Below are positions 34,780 to 42,810 of a stretch of DNA of 64,000 nt, in pieces. Below the pieces are notes generated by a model, which did not search any database, had not been told where the DNA came from, and saw only the letters and a program-made list of their open reading frames with translations. The position numbers and the translations under genes were made by a program. This stretch comes from Acinetobacter lwoffii (GTDB lineage: Bacteria; Pseudomonadota; Gammaproteobacteria; Pseudomonadales; Moraxellaceae): assembly GCA_013530545.1 (NCBI GenBank), contig SPVA01000103.1, forward strand, positions 19,049 through 83,048. Direction: 5' to 3'. Within the stretch, counting starts at the first letter, position 1. Each line of letters begins with the position of its first letter.

Positions 34780-36582
34780 TTAGAATGCAAAGTGTTCCGC
34801 ATCCAGGTTCATCAATGGCTCTACACCTGTCGCAATCACTTCAACGTGTGAACGAACGCGTGGCAGGATTTTCTTGAAGTAGAAGCGTGCTGTCGTGACT
34901 TTGGCATTGTAGAAATCAACCTCAGTGGTGCCCGCAGCCAGTTGCTCCTGAGCAACCAATGCCATACGTGCCCATAGGTAAGCTAGAGTGACATAACCAG
35001 AGAAGTAGAGGTAATCGACTGCAGCCGCACCCACTTCTTCAGGGTTTTGCATCGCGCGCATACCAATCTGCATGGTCAGATCGCCCCATTCTTTGTTCAA
35101 GGCAGCCAATGGTTCAACGAATTCTTTCATTGCAGCATTGTCTTTGTGCGCTTCAGCAAATTTATGGATGATCTTGGTGAAGTCTTTCAACATTGCACCT
35201 TGCGTACCCAATACTTTACGGCCTAACAAGTCTAGTGCCTGAATTTCAGTGGTACCTTCGTACAGGCAAGCAATACGTGTATCACGTACGATCTGCTCCA
35301 TACCGTGCTCAGAAATAAAGCCATGACCACCAAATACCTGAACACCGTGTTTCGCAGCTTCAGAACCGGTTTCAGTCAGGAATGCTTTTGCGATTGGTGT
35401 TAGCAATGACAGGATGTTGTCTGCAAATTTACGGTCTGCTTCTTCTGCAGCATGTTCAACCACGTCAGCATATTGTGCTAACAGGTAAACCAGTGCACGA
35501 CCACCTTCTGCATATGCTTTTTGAGTTAAAAGCATGTTACGTACCGCAGGATGCACAATGATTGGATCTGCTTCTTTTTCAGGTGCTTTAGGACCAGAAA
35601 GAGAGCGCATTGCCAGACGATCTTTTGCGTATGCAAGCGCGCCTTGGAATGAACCTTCAGATGCTGCAAGACCTTGAACTGCTGTACCGATACGTGCTGT
35701 GTTCATGAACGTGAACATGCAGTTCAAGCCGCGGTTTTCAGGTCCAATCAGGAAGCCTTTAGCATTGTCAAAGTTGATGACACAAGTCGCGTTACCATGG
35801 ATACCCATCTTGTGTTCGATCGAACCACAACGTACGCCGTTACGCTCGCCAATCGAACCGTCAGCATTCAGGTTGAATTTTGGCACGATGAATAATGAGA
35901 TACCTTTGGTACCTTTCGGTGCACCTGGCAGACGAGCAAGTACGATATGGATAATGTTCTCTGCCATGTCGTGTTCACCAGCAGAGATAAAGATCTTCTC
36001 GCCAGAGATTGCGTAGCTACCGTCCGCTTGTGGTTCAGCTTTAGTACGGATAATACCCAAGTCAGAACCCGCATGAGATTCAGTTAAGCACATGGTACCC
36101 GTCCATTCACCTGAAACCAGTTTAGGCAGGTAAGCGTCTTTTTGTTCAGCTGAACCATGATGTTCTAAAGTACGAACCGCACCGTGAGACAGGCCAGGGT
36201 ACATGCCCCATGCCCAGTTCGCAGTACCCACCATTTCAGAAATCGCGATACCTAAAGAGTTCGGTAAGCCTTGACCGCCATATTGCTCTTCAGCAGAAAG
36301 AGAAGGGAAGCCAAGCTCGATGTATTTTTGGTACGCTTCTTTAAAGCCAGTCGGAGTTGTGACAACGCCGTCATTCCAGGTACAGCCTTCACGATCACCG
36401 GTCTGGTTGATTGGAGACAATTCGTTTTCACAGAAGTCAGCCGCAGCTTCTAAGTACTGATCTAGCAGCTCACGGCTTACGTTTTCTTGGAATGCAGGGA
36501 GATTTGCATAGTGTTGTTCAGCATTTAATAATTCATGCAACACAAATTGCATATCACGTAAAGGCGCTTTGTATTGTGGCAT
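34780..36582 (-). CDS. Acyl-CoA dehydrogenase (DmdC-type, large), paralogue
   Basis: A 600-residue paralogue of the 32830-34611 product, alignable end to end from MPQYKAPLRDMQFVLHELLN. Family signatures are MCLTESHAGSDLGIIRTKAE, ISGEKIFISAGEHDMAENI and LYEGTTEIQALDLLGRKVLG with the likely catalytic Glu. The tandem arrangement suggests gene duplication. Substrate ranges are not visible in the sequence. No CoA ligase or hydratase is adjacent, though an acyl-CoA ligase of the DmdB-like group lies at 50198. Confidence 0.87.
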   Translation of the reverse strand: MPQYKAPLRDMQFVLHELLNAEQHYANLPAFQENVSRELLDQYLEAAADFCENELSPINQTGDREGCTWNDGVVTTPTGFKEAYQKYIELGFPSLSAEEQYGGQGLPNSLGIAISEMVGTANWAWGMYPGLSHGAVRTLEHHGSAEQKDAYLPKLVSGEWTGTMCLTESHAGSDLGIIRTKAEPQADGSYAISGEKIFISAGEHDMAENIIHIVLARLPGAPKGTKGISLFIVPKFNLNADGSIGERNGVRCGSIEHKMGIHGNATCVINFDNAKGFLIGPENRGLNCMFTFMNTARIGTAVQGLAASEGSFQGALAYAKDRLAMRSLSGPKAPEKEADPIIVHPAVRNMLLTQKAYAEGGRALVYLLAQYADVVEHAAEEADRKFADNILSLLTPIAKAFLTETGSEAAKHGVQVFGGHGFISEHGMEQIVRDTRIACLYEGTTEIQALDLLGRKVLGTQGAMLKDFTKIIHKFAEAHKDNAAMKEFVEPLAALNKEWGDLTMQIGMRAMQNPEEVGAAAVDYLYFSGYVTLAYLWARMALVAQEQLAAGTTEVDFYNAKVTTARFYFKKILPRVRSHVEVIATGVEPLMNLDAEHFAF

Positions 36583-36834
36583 ATCGGTTTCCTCAATACT
36601 GGTTGAACCAGCGTTATAATCTTAGATGAACTAAAACCTGTCTTCACTGACACGGTTTGGAATGATCTAATCGTGCAACAACTTCCCCTGCGGTACAAGC
36701 TTTTCGGGGTGTTTTCTTGGTGACTGTAAAGTCAAAGATTAATCTGCATGACGCATTAAAGGTCTTGAGTATAAAGACTTTAGCCATATTCTGCAGGAAA
36801 CGAATAGTCAACTGTATGCATGAAAGAGCACGCA
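36583..36834. other. Intergenic region upstream of the acyl-CoA dehydrogenase gene
   Basis: About 250 bases. A leftward frame of 63 codons (36644-36835) is open but has no good ribosome binding site, known family or convincing composition, so I do not call it. The promoter of the 34780-36582 gene should be here. Confidence 0.5.
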
Positions 36835-36857
36835 ATAAAAAAGCACCCGAAGGTGCT
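36835..36857 (-). terminator. Rho-independent terminator after the Spy-like gene
   Basis: Read leftward, AGCACC (36857-36852) pairs with GGTGCT (36847-36842) around TTCG, followed by a run of T. Confidence 0.9.
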
Positions 36858-36883
36858 AGTCGTGAAGCCTTGATTCCTATGCA

Positions 36884-37477
36884 TTAATAGGTAGAGGCTG
36901 TGGGCTGGAAACGGACATGACATTTGCCATTGATGGTTTGTTCGCTCATCTTGATCTGTGCAGCAGTCCCGTCTTTTTTGCCTTGACAGGCTTGCAGCAT
37001 GGCTTGTTGATATGCCTGACGTTGAGCGAGGCGCTGATCAAACTGTTTAGTCAATTCTGCACGTTTGGCATCCGTCAAGACTTCACCGTGCATCATGCCT
37101 CTACGCATATCGGCACGCATCGGACGATGCTCAGCTTTCATGTCGCGATGACTTTTCATCTCTTTATGATCTGCTTTAAAGACCATCTTGCAGGTGCCGT
37201 CTATGGTTTTATCGCCAGTCTTGATTTGAACAGCCGAGCCCACAGCTTTATTGTCGCAGGCCTGTTGAAGCTGTTTGGCAAACTGCATGCGTTCTGCACG
37301 CTTTGCCTTAAACTGTTCACGCTGTTCGGGAGTTAGATGCTGTTTTTTGCCTTCATGATGTTTCATCATATGGGGGTGATCATTGTTTGGGACATTACTG
37401 GTGGATTGACAGGCAGTCAACGCACCCATTGATAAAACACTTGCACTGATTAAAGCTATTTTTGTCATGGTTTGCAT
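36884..37477 (-). CDS. Spy/CpxP-like lipoprotein with duplicated cysteine module
   Basis: A 197-residue probable lipoprotein: signal peptide with lipobox LTAC, lipidated Cys23. After a His/Met-rich stretch come LTPEQREQFKAKRAERM and later LTDAKRAELTKQFDQRL, which resemble the LTxxQ-type helices of Spy/CpxP periplasmic chaperones. Each is followed by a copy of a module: QQACDNKAVGSAVQIKTGDK to GTCKMVF, and LQACQGKKDGTAAQIKMSEQ to GKCHVRF, with one Cys near each end. I start at ATG 37477, with GGGGAT upstream. It is divergent from the baeS-like gene, so it is probably a target of that system, as spy is of BaeSR in E. coli. Confidence 0.72.
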   Translation of the reverse strand: MQTMTKIALISASVLSMGALTACQSTSNVPNNDHPHMMKHHEGKKQHLTPEQREQFKAKRAERMQFAKQLQQACDNKAVGSAVQIKTGDKTIDGTCKMVFKADHKEMKSHRDMKAEHRPMRADMRRGMMHGEVLTDAKRAELTKQFDQRLAQRQAYQQAMLQACQGKKDGTAAQIKMSEQTINGKCHVRFQPTASTY

Positions 37478-37612
37478 TGTATTTATCCCCGTCAAGAAGC
37501 TGATTCTATGTCAGATAAAGATTAAACAATAAAGATGAAGAAACAATGAAGAGTTTTTTGCTGCGGTGTTCGCTACAATAATGAATATAGAAGAAAAATT
37601 GAGATTTCTATT

Positions 37613-39265
37613 TTGAACATTCGCCGCATTCCCATTGCATTACGTCTATTTTTGACCGTGCTGTTGACCACGCTGGTCATTACCACGGTAAGTCTGGGTG
37701 TATTGCATCTGAATATGCAGCGTAATTTCGCCCGTTATGTTGCTGATGTCGAAATGCAGAAGCTGGATTATGTGATTGAAAATCTGGCAGATGTCTATGC
37801 AGTCTATCAGGACTGGGGCAATGCGATTCAGGCACAGATCCTCCAGATGGAAGGTGAAGCCGCACCGGATGATTATGACCGTTTGTCACGCTGGTGGTTA
37901 CGCCGTCAGTATGATATTGCCTTGCAGCAGCGTTATTTTCAGGAACAGACTCTGGCTCAGGTCGCACCCAGTATGGTAGATCCGGCGCTGCCACAACGTC
38001 AGGTCAATGAAGAAGAATTACGTGTGCTGGCATCTAATTTGCCTTCACAGTTTCAGCCCTTTGAAGGCTTGAAATTCCCGCTCAGCTCCAATCAGAATCT
38101 GTTTAGGGCTGATCGCAAGAATGGGGAACAGCCAGCACAGCAGCCGACCGGCAAGAAACAGTTTATCCAGATGCCGGATCGTCTTGGTCTCAGTTCACGT
38201 CTTTCTCTGTATGATGCCAAGCGTCGTTTTGTGGTCGGTGAGGCTTCGGATGAGCAGGTCTCTTATCGCCCAATTATGGTGAATAACCAGATTGTCGGCT
38301 ATTTGGGCTTAAAACCGGTTCTGGATCAGGATGATGCCTTAAGTATCAATTTCTTTAGTAACCAGAAGCGTTATTTATTTCTGGTTTATGCACTCAGTAT
38401 TTTGGCGAGTCTGATTGCGTCCCTGTTATTGGCGACTTATTTCAAAAAGCCGATTCAACGGCTGCTCAATGGCACACGTGCCTTGACCCAAGGAAATTAT
38501 CAATATCAGGTTAAAGTGAACCGGAATGATGAATTAGGTGATTTATCCAATGAATTAAATGCATTGGCGGTGATTCTGGATCAGCATGAAACCTCACGCC
38601 GTCAGTGGGTGGCAGATACTTCGCATGAGTTAAAAACCCCATTGGCAGTGTTGCAAGCACAGATTGAAGCGATGCAGGATGGGATTCGTAAACCAACACC
38701 TGAACATTTTTCTTCCATGCTGGCTCAGGTGAACAGCCTGAAAAAACTGACCCAAGATCTGGCCGCGCTGGCACAGGTCGATGCCCAGCAATTACAATTC
38801 TATTTTTCGACGGTGAATCCGTGGGAGGTGGTGCAGCAGGAACTCATCAACTTCCAGCCGAATTTTGAGCAGGCTGAATTGACGGTCAATGCAGACGGTG
38901 AGGGGACTGAGTTAAATCTGGATCTGGATCGTTTTAAACAGATTGTGGCGAACTTGCTCAGTAACAGTATTCGCTATACTGAAGCAGGCGGGCAGGTGCA
39001 TATTCATACGACACAAGATGATAAAGAATGGACCTTATATATCGATGATAGTCCCTTTGGTCTGACTGATGAACAACTGGCGCGTATTGGTGAGCGTTTC
39101 TACCGTGTCGATGATTCTCGTACCCGGGCGACTGGCGGAACCGGACTGGGTTTGGCATTATCATGTAAAATTACGCAGGCGCTGGGCGGCAGCTTAAGCT
39201 TTGCACATTCACCACTGGGTGGTTTACGATGCAAGCTGAGCTTTCCTAAACAAATGAAACCATGA
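37613..39265 (+). CDS. baeS: BaeS-like envelope-stress sensor histidine kinase
   Basis: A 550-residue membrane sensor kinase. TM1 is at about 8-30 and TM2 at about 257-281, flanking a large periplasmic domain, then HAMP (KKPIQRLLNGTRALTQGNY). The HisKA box has His338 in VADTSHELKTPLAVLQ. The ATPase domain has NLLSNSIRYTEAG, a DDSPFG variant of the G1 box and GGTGLGLALSCKI. Translation appears to start at TTG 37613, as no suitable ATG is in frame. It sits 13 bases before the response regulator gene. Assignment to BaeS rests on the regulator and the divergent Spy-like gene. In A. baumannii BaeSR influences AdeABC efflux. Confidence 0.78.
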   Translation: MNIRRIPIALRLFLTVLLTTLVITTVSLGVLHLNMQRNFARYVADVEMQKLDYVIENLADVYAVYQDWGNAIQAQILQMEGEAAPDDYDRLSRWWLRRQYDIALQQRYFQEQTLAQVAPSMVDPALPQRQVNEEELRVLASNLPSQFQPFEGLKFPLSSNQNLFRADRKNGEQPAQQPTGKKQFIQMPDRLGLSSRLSLYDAKRRFVVGEASDEQVSYRPIMVNNQIVGYLGLKPVLDQDDALSINFFSNQKRYLFLVYALSILASLIASLLLATYFKKPIQRLLNGTRALTQGNYQYQVKVNRNDELGDLSNELNALAVILDQHETSRRQWVADTSHELKTPLAVLQAQIEAMQDGIRKPTPEHFSSMLAQVNSLKKLTQDLAALAQVDAQQLQFYFSTVNPWEVVQQELINFQPNFEQAELTVNADGEGTELNLDLDRFKQIVANLLSNSIRYTEAGGQVHIHTTQDDKEWTLYIDDSPFGLTDEQLARIGERFYRVDDSRTRATGGTGLGLALSCKITQALGGSLSFAHSPLGGLRCKLSFPKQMKP

Positions 39266-39278
39266 AGGGAATAGATTG

Positions 39279-39965
39279 ATGAAACATGTCATGCTGGTTG
39301 AAGATGAAATCGAACTTGCACAGTTAGTGCGAGACTATCTGGAAGCTGCTGGTTTTGAGGTCAGTATGTTTCATGATGGGCAGGAAGCATATAACAGTTT
39401 TACCCAACGTAAACCGAGCCTGATGATTCTGGACTTGATGGTACCACGTATGGATGGCCTGACCATTTGCCGTAAAGTCCGTGAACAGTCGGATTTACCG
39501 ATTATTATGGTGACCGCGCGTACTGAAGAAATTGACCGGGTATTGGGTCTGAATATGGGTGCAGATGATTATCTCTGTAAACCGTTTAGCCCGAAGGAAC
39601 TGGTCGCGCGTGTACAGGCTGTGTTACGTCGTCTGGACCGTAAATCAGAACCGGAAAGCAATGATTTATTCCGCATGGACAAATCACAACAGCGCATCTG
39701 GTACCAGCAAAAAGCCTTGAATTTAACGCCAACTGAATTCCGTTTGCTGGAGTTATTCCTAGAACATGTCGGACAGGTATATTCACGTGCGCAATTGCTG
39801 GATCATATTAATCCGGACAGTTTTGATGTAGCTGACCGTGTCATTGACAGTCATATCAAGAATTTGCGCCGTAAGATTTCAGATGCGGCTGAAACCGGCA
39901 ACCGTCATGAGTGGATTCAGGCGGTGTATGGGGTCGGTTACCGTTTTGAATATCCTGAAGACTGA
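39279..39965 (+). CDS. baeR: BaeR-like response regulator
   Basis: A 228-residue OmpR-family regulator. The receiver domain has VEDE at the N-terminus, phospho-acceptor Asp52 in LMILDLMVPRMDG, then IIMVTARTEEIDRVLGLNMG and DDYLCKPFSPKELVARV. The last segment, with Cys before KPFSP, matches E. coli BaeR (DDYVCKPFSP). The C-terminal winged helix has LTPTEFRLLELFLEHVGQVY and DSHIKNLRRKI. I start at ATG 39279 rather than the TTG one codon earlier. It is the second gene of the operon with baeS and is followed by a terminator. Confidence 0.82.
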   Translation: MKHVMLVEDEIELAQLVRDYLEAAGFEVSMFHDGQEAYNSFTQRKPSLMILDLMVPRMDGLTICRKVREQSDLPIIMVTARTEEIDRVLGLNMGADDYLCKPFSPKELVARVQAVLRRLDRKSEPESNDLFRMDKSQQRIWYQQKALNLTPTEFRLLELFLEHVGQVYSRAQLLDHINPDSFDVADRVIDSHIKNLRRKISDAAETGNRHEWIQAVYGVGYRFEYPED

Positions 39966-39987
39966 TTAAGTTTTTAATGTTTAAGAG

Positions 39988-40020
39988 AAGCGAATAGGTG
40001 AGAACTTATTCGCTTTCTTT
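39988..40020 (+). terminator. Rho-independent terminator after baeR
   Basis: AAGCGAATA (39988-39996) pairs with TATTCGCTT (40007-40015), followed by a T-rich tail. Confidence 0.88.
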
Positions 40021-40168
40021 ATAAAGCATTATTTTTTTTGATTTTATGAAAAGAACAGTACACTTGTATAATGCCTCCTGGATCATTTTAGAGGGTTCTG
40101 AAACCTATGGTTTGGATGGTTAAGAATTTATTCTGATCGAGGGCGAAAAACTGTTGGCTATCAATATT

Positions 40169-40723
40169 TTAATTTATTTCAATATAATAATGAATGCAGT
40201 CTCTAGTATCCTCACAGATTAAAGGAAATCTTGCCCAATTTTTTAAAATGCCTGTTTGGGTGAAACCTGATTTAATCAGGACGTTTTTTGATCTGGTATG
40301 TTCTGCATCACAAAAAGTCTCAATTCTTTCAAGAGTGCTATTATCTTTTAAATAAGTAAGTACAGCTTTTAGTGACTCTTGCATGAACCCTTGTCCTTGA
40401 AATTTTTTTCCTAGCCCAAAGTGGATTTCCCCACAATTCTCTTTATTAAAAAACAATACAATTCCCAGAGCCAAATCGGTTTTCTGGTCGCTGACAATCC
40501 AGGCAAAATTTTTATCTGGGTCTTCCCAGTTGACCCCACACCAATTTTCCAACATGTTTTTTGTCTGACATATATTTTTATGTGGCATTCTCTGGAGGTA
40601 TTTGCTCGCTTCCCAGTCTCCGAAATATTCAGTAAAGAGAGAATTTTCATCCCCAGTCTGAAATTTACGTAAATTTAGACGATCAGTTTTTATAGGCGAA
40701 GCTAATACTTTGCGAGTTTTCAT
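40169..40723 (-). CDS. GNAT family N-acetyltransferase (RimJ/RimL type)
   Basis: A 184-residue acetyltransferase of the Acetyltransf_3 group. The N-terminal TDRLNLRKFQTGDENSLF, the mid GEIHFGLGKKFQGQGFMQES (acetyl-CoA pyrophosphate loop Q/R-x-x-G-x-G/A) and ERIETFCDAEHTRSKNVLIK are all typical of RimJ/RimL-like enzymes. GFTQTGILKNWARF completes the fold. The substrate is unknown. It is leftward, with an A/T-rich composition relative to the neighbours. Confidence 0.82.
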   Translation of the reverse strand: MKTRKVLASPIKTDRLNLRKFQTGDENSLFTEYFGDWEASKYLQRMPHKNICQTKNMLENWCGVNWEDPDKNFAWIVSDQKTDLALGIVLFFNKENCGEIHFGLGKKFQGQGFMQESLKAVLTYLKDNSTLERIETFCDAEHTRSKNVLIKSGFTQTGILKNWARFPLICEDTRDCIHYYIEIN

Positions 40724-40787
40724 AGTTATTTAATTTAAAATTCTAGCCTTAGTTTAAAAATATATGATCAGCTTCTTCTAGTACAGC

Positions 40788-41156
40788 TTAAATGCTCCTA
40801 AATAATTTAATTCTTTGCTGATCTACTTTCTTCAATTTTGCCACCACCAGCTTATAAGAATTCAGCACCAAATCTTTAATCAAAGATTCATCCAGATCTT
40901 CATCCTCGTAAACTGAAATCCAATGCTGTTTATTCATATGCCAACCCGTATGAATATAAGGATAAATATCCCGCAGCATTGCACCATGCTCAGGCTCGAC
41001 TTTTAAATTAATCGCAGCTTTTCCTTGCAAATGAAAAGTCAGCATAAAGACTTTATCCATGACTTTAAATACATCACAACCTTCACCAAAAGGCTGAGTG
41101 ACAGTGACTTCCGGCAGTTTTAATGCAGTCGATGAAGCAACAATGTGTAGGGTCAT
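40788..41156 (-). CDS. MmcQ/YjbR-family protein
   Basis: A 122-residue protein with the YjbR fold signature: TQPFGEGCDVFKVMDKVFML, AAINLKVEPEHGAMLRD and NKQHWISVYEDEDLDESLIK, then the basic C-terminal helix. YjbR proteins have a DNA-binding-like CyaY-type fold but no defined activity. It is monocistronic and 76 bases downstream of selO in the same direction. Confidence 0.8.
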   Translation of the reverse strand: MTLHIVASSTALKLPEVTVTQPFGEGCDVFKVMDKVFMLTFHLQGKAAINLKVEPEHGAMLRDIYPYIHTGWHMNKQHWISVYEDEDLDESLIKDLVLNSYKLVVAKLKKVDQQRIKLFRSI

Positions 41157-41232
41157 AAGTTATGGATAGCTCATCATAAAACTGTGGATAATGCTTAAAT
41201 TATCCACAGTTTTTATTTTGGATGTGAATAAA

Positions 41233-42678
41233 TTAAGACGAACAACTCACCATCACTTCAGGCACATCACTTGGCAATGGCGCTAAATCTTCAGGCTGTT
41301 CCAAATCGGGCTGTTTCAGGTAAGGCTGACTGAGTAATTTAAACAGACGGTCTACTTCAGAAAAATCATCCCGCTCTGCCAGTTCAATGGCTTTCTTTGC
41401 CATATGATTCCGCAGAATATAATGCGGATTGGCCAGTTGCATGGCGGCATCCAATTCTTCTATATCCTGGTGTTCACGGATAGATCCATATTGCGCCAGG
41501 AATGCTTCAAACTGGCGTCGGTCCAGACAATCATCTTTAAGGGCTTCATAGTCTTTATTTTGCAACCCGATAAAACTCTGGGTATAGTCTAGTTGCTCAC
41601 TTTGCAAAATTCGCAGAAAGGCCATAGCGCAGTCAAAACTGTCTTTATGGAAACTTGGCAAGCCCATTTTCTGGTTTAAACCATGTTTATAATGTTCCAA
41701 GAATGTTGGTTCATAATGCTCCAGACATGCAGCTAAATCCTGTTTCCATTGTTCTTTGTCATAATCTGTAGGGCAGAGCGGGACCAGATTGTTTAACCAT
41801 TGCCACAAATTCCAATGTCCGATACTTGGCTGCTGCTGATAGGTATAACGCCCTTGATAATCCGAGTGGTTATTGATCCAGTTCGGACGGAAGCGCTCCA
41901 TAAAGCCATAAGGACCAAAGTCCAAAGTTGAACCGGTAATATTCAGGTTGTCAGTATTCATCACGCCATGTGCAAAACCAACCAGTTGCCATTTGGCAAT
42001 CATCACCGCAGTGCGCTGAATAACTTTTGTGGCAAAGCTCAGAATCGGCTGTTCGGCTTGCAGGCATTCTGGATAATGCCATTCGATACATTTCTGGGTA
42101 AATTCAGCTAGTAGATCTGGCTGATACTGATTGATCCATTCAAAATGGCCGAAACGGATATGACAGTCTGAAGTACGCAACATCATCGCGCCCGGCTCTA
42201 GCTTCTCACGCTGAATACCTTGGATTGATGAAGTAAAACCAACTGCATTACTGGATGCTACACCTAAAGCATTTAAGGCATGACCTGCCAGATACTCACG
42301 AATGACTGAACGCAGTACTGCACGACCATCGCCCATGCGTGAATAAGGGGTTGCACCAGCACCTTTTAAATGCAGGTCAATGGTCTGATTATTTTTATCC
42401 AGAATTTGCGCAATCAACAACCCGCGACCATCTCCCAACTGTCCTGCCCATTGTCCAAACTGATGACCTGCATAGACCATAGCCAAGGGTTCAAATTCAG
42501 TAAAAACTTTCTGACCACTACAAATCTCGACCCATTGCGCCTTGTCTTCATCCGACCATTGCAATTGCTCTGCTAAAGCTGCATTAAAATGTCCGGCTTT
42601 CGCACCTTTTAACGGCAGCGGAACTTGATGGTGATAGAGGCGGGCGGGCAGTGTTTGATAGCGAGAGTTAAAATACAT
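41233..42678 (-). CDS. selO: SelO (YdiU) protein AMPylase pseudokinase
   Basis: A 481-residue SelO-family protein, which transfers AMP rather than phosphate to target proteins. Conserved blocks: YAGHQFGQWAGQLGDGRG, DLHLKGAGATPYSRMGDGRA, RSVIREYLAGHALNALGV, and the metal-binding NTDNLNITGSTLDFGPYGF. The protein ends VSCSS. That cysteine is at the place where eukaryotic SelO has selenocysteine, and it can form a regulatory disulfide in E. coli SelO. The full length matches the family. Standalone gene, leftward. Confidence 0.92.
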   Translation of the reverse strand: MYFNSRYQTLPARLYHHQVPLPLKGAKAGHFNAALAEQLQWSDEDKAQWVEICSGQKVFTEFEPLAMVYAGHQFGQWAGQLGDGRGLLIAQILDKNNQTIDLHLKGAGATPYSRMGDGRAVLRSVIREYLAGHALNALGVASSNAVGFTSSIQGIQREKLEPGAMMLRTSDCHIRFGHFEWINQYQPDLLAEFTQKCIEWHYPECLQAEQPILSFATKVIQRTAVMIAKWQLVGFAHGVMNTDNLNITGSTLDFGPYGFMERFRPNWINNHSDYQGRYTYQQQPSIGHWNLWQWLNNLVPLCPTDYDKEQWKQDLAACLEHYEPTFLEHYKHGLNQKMGLPSFHKDSFDCAMAFLRILQSEQLDYTQSFIGLQNKDYEALKDDCLDRRQFEAFLAQYGSIREHQDIEELDAAMQLANPHYILRNHMAKKAIELAERDDFSEVDRLFKLLSQPYLKQPDLEQPEDLAPLPSDVPEVMVSCSS

Positions 42679-42770
42679 GGCATCAGTACAGGATTGGAAT
42701 AAATTTACTATAACAAAGATAGCTGTATAAAACTGTTGTATAAGCGAGAGTTCACGTTATCTTTCGGACA

Positions 42771-42795
42771 TAAAAAAAGCCCCAATCGGGGCTTT
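42771..42795 (-). terminator. Rho-independent terminator after the desaturase gene
   Basis: AAAGCCCC-GATT-GGGGCTTT read leftward (42776-42795), followed by a T run at 42778-42772. Confidence 0.9.
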
Positions 42796-42810
42796 AGTGT
42801 TCAACAGCTT

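Noticed and set aside
36644..36835. Leftward 63-codon frame between the acyl-CoA dehydrogenase and Spy-like genes
   Set aside because: No clear ribosome binding site, overlaps the T-run of a terminator, no recognisable family; treated as non-coding.
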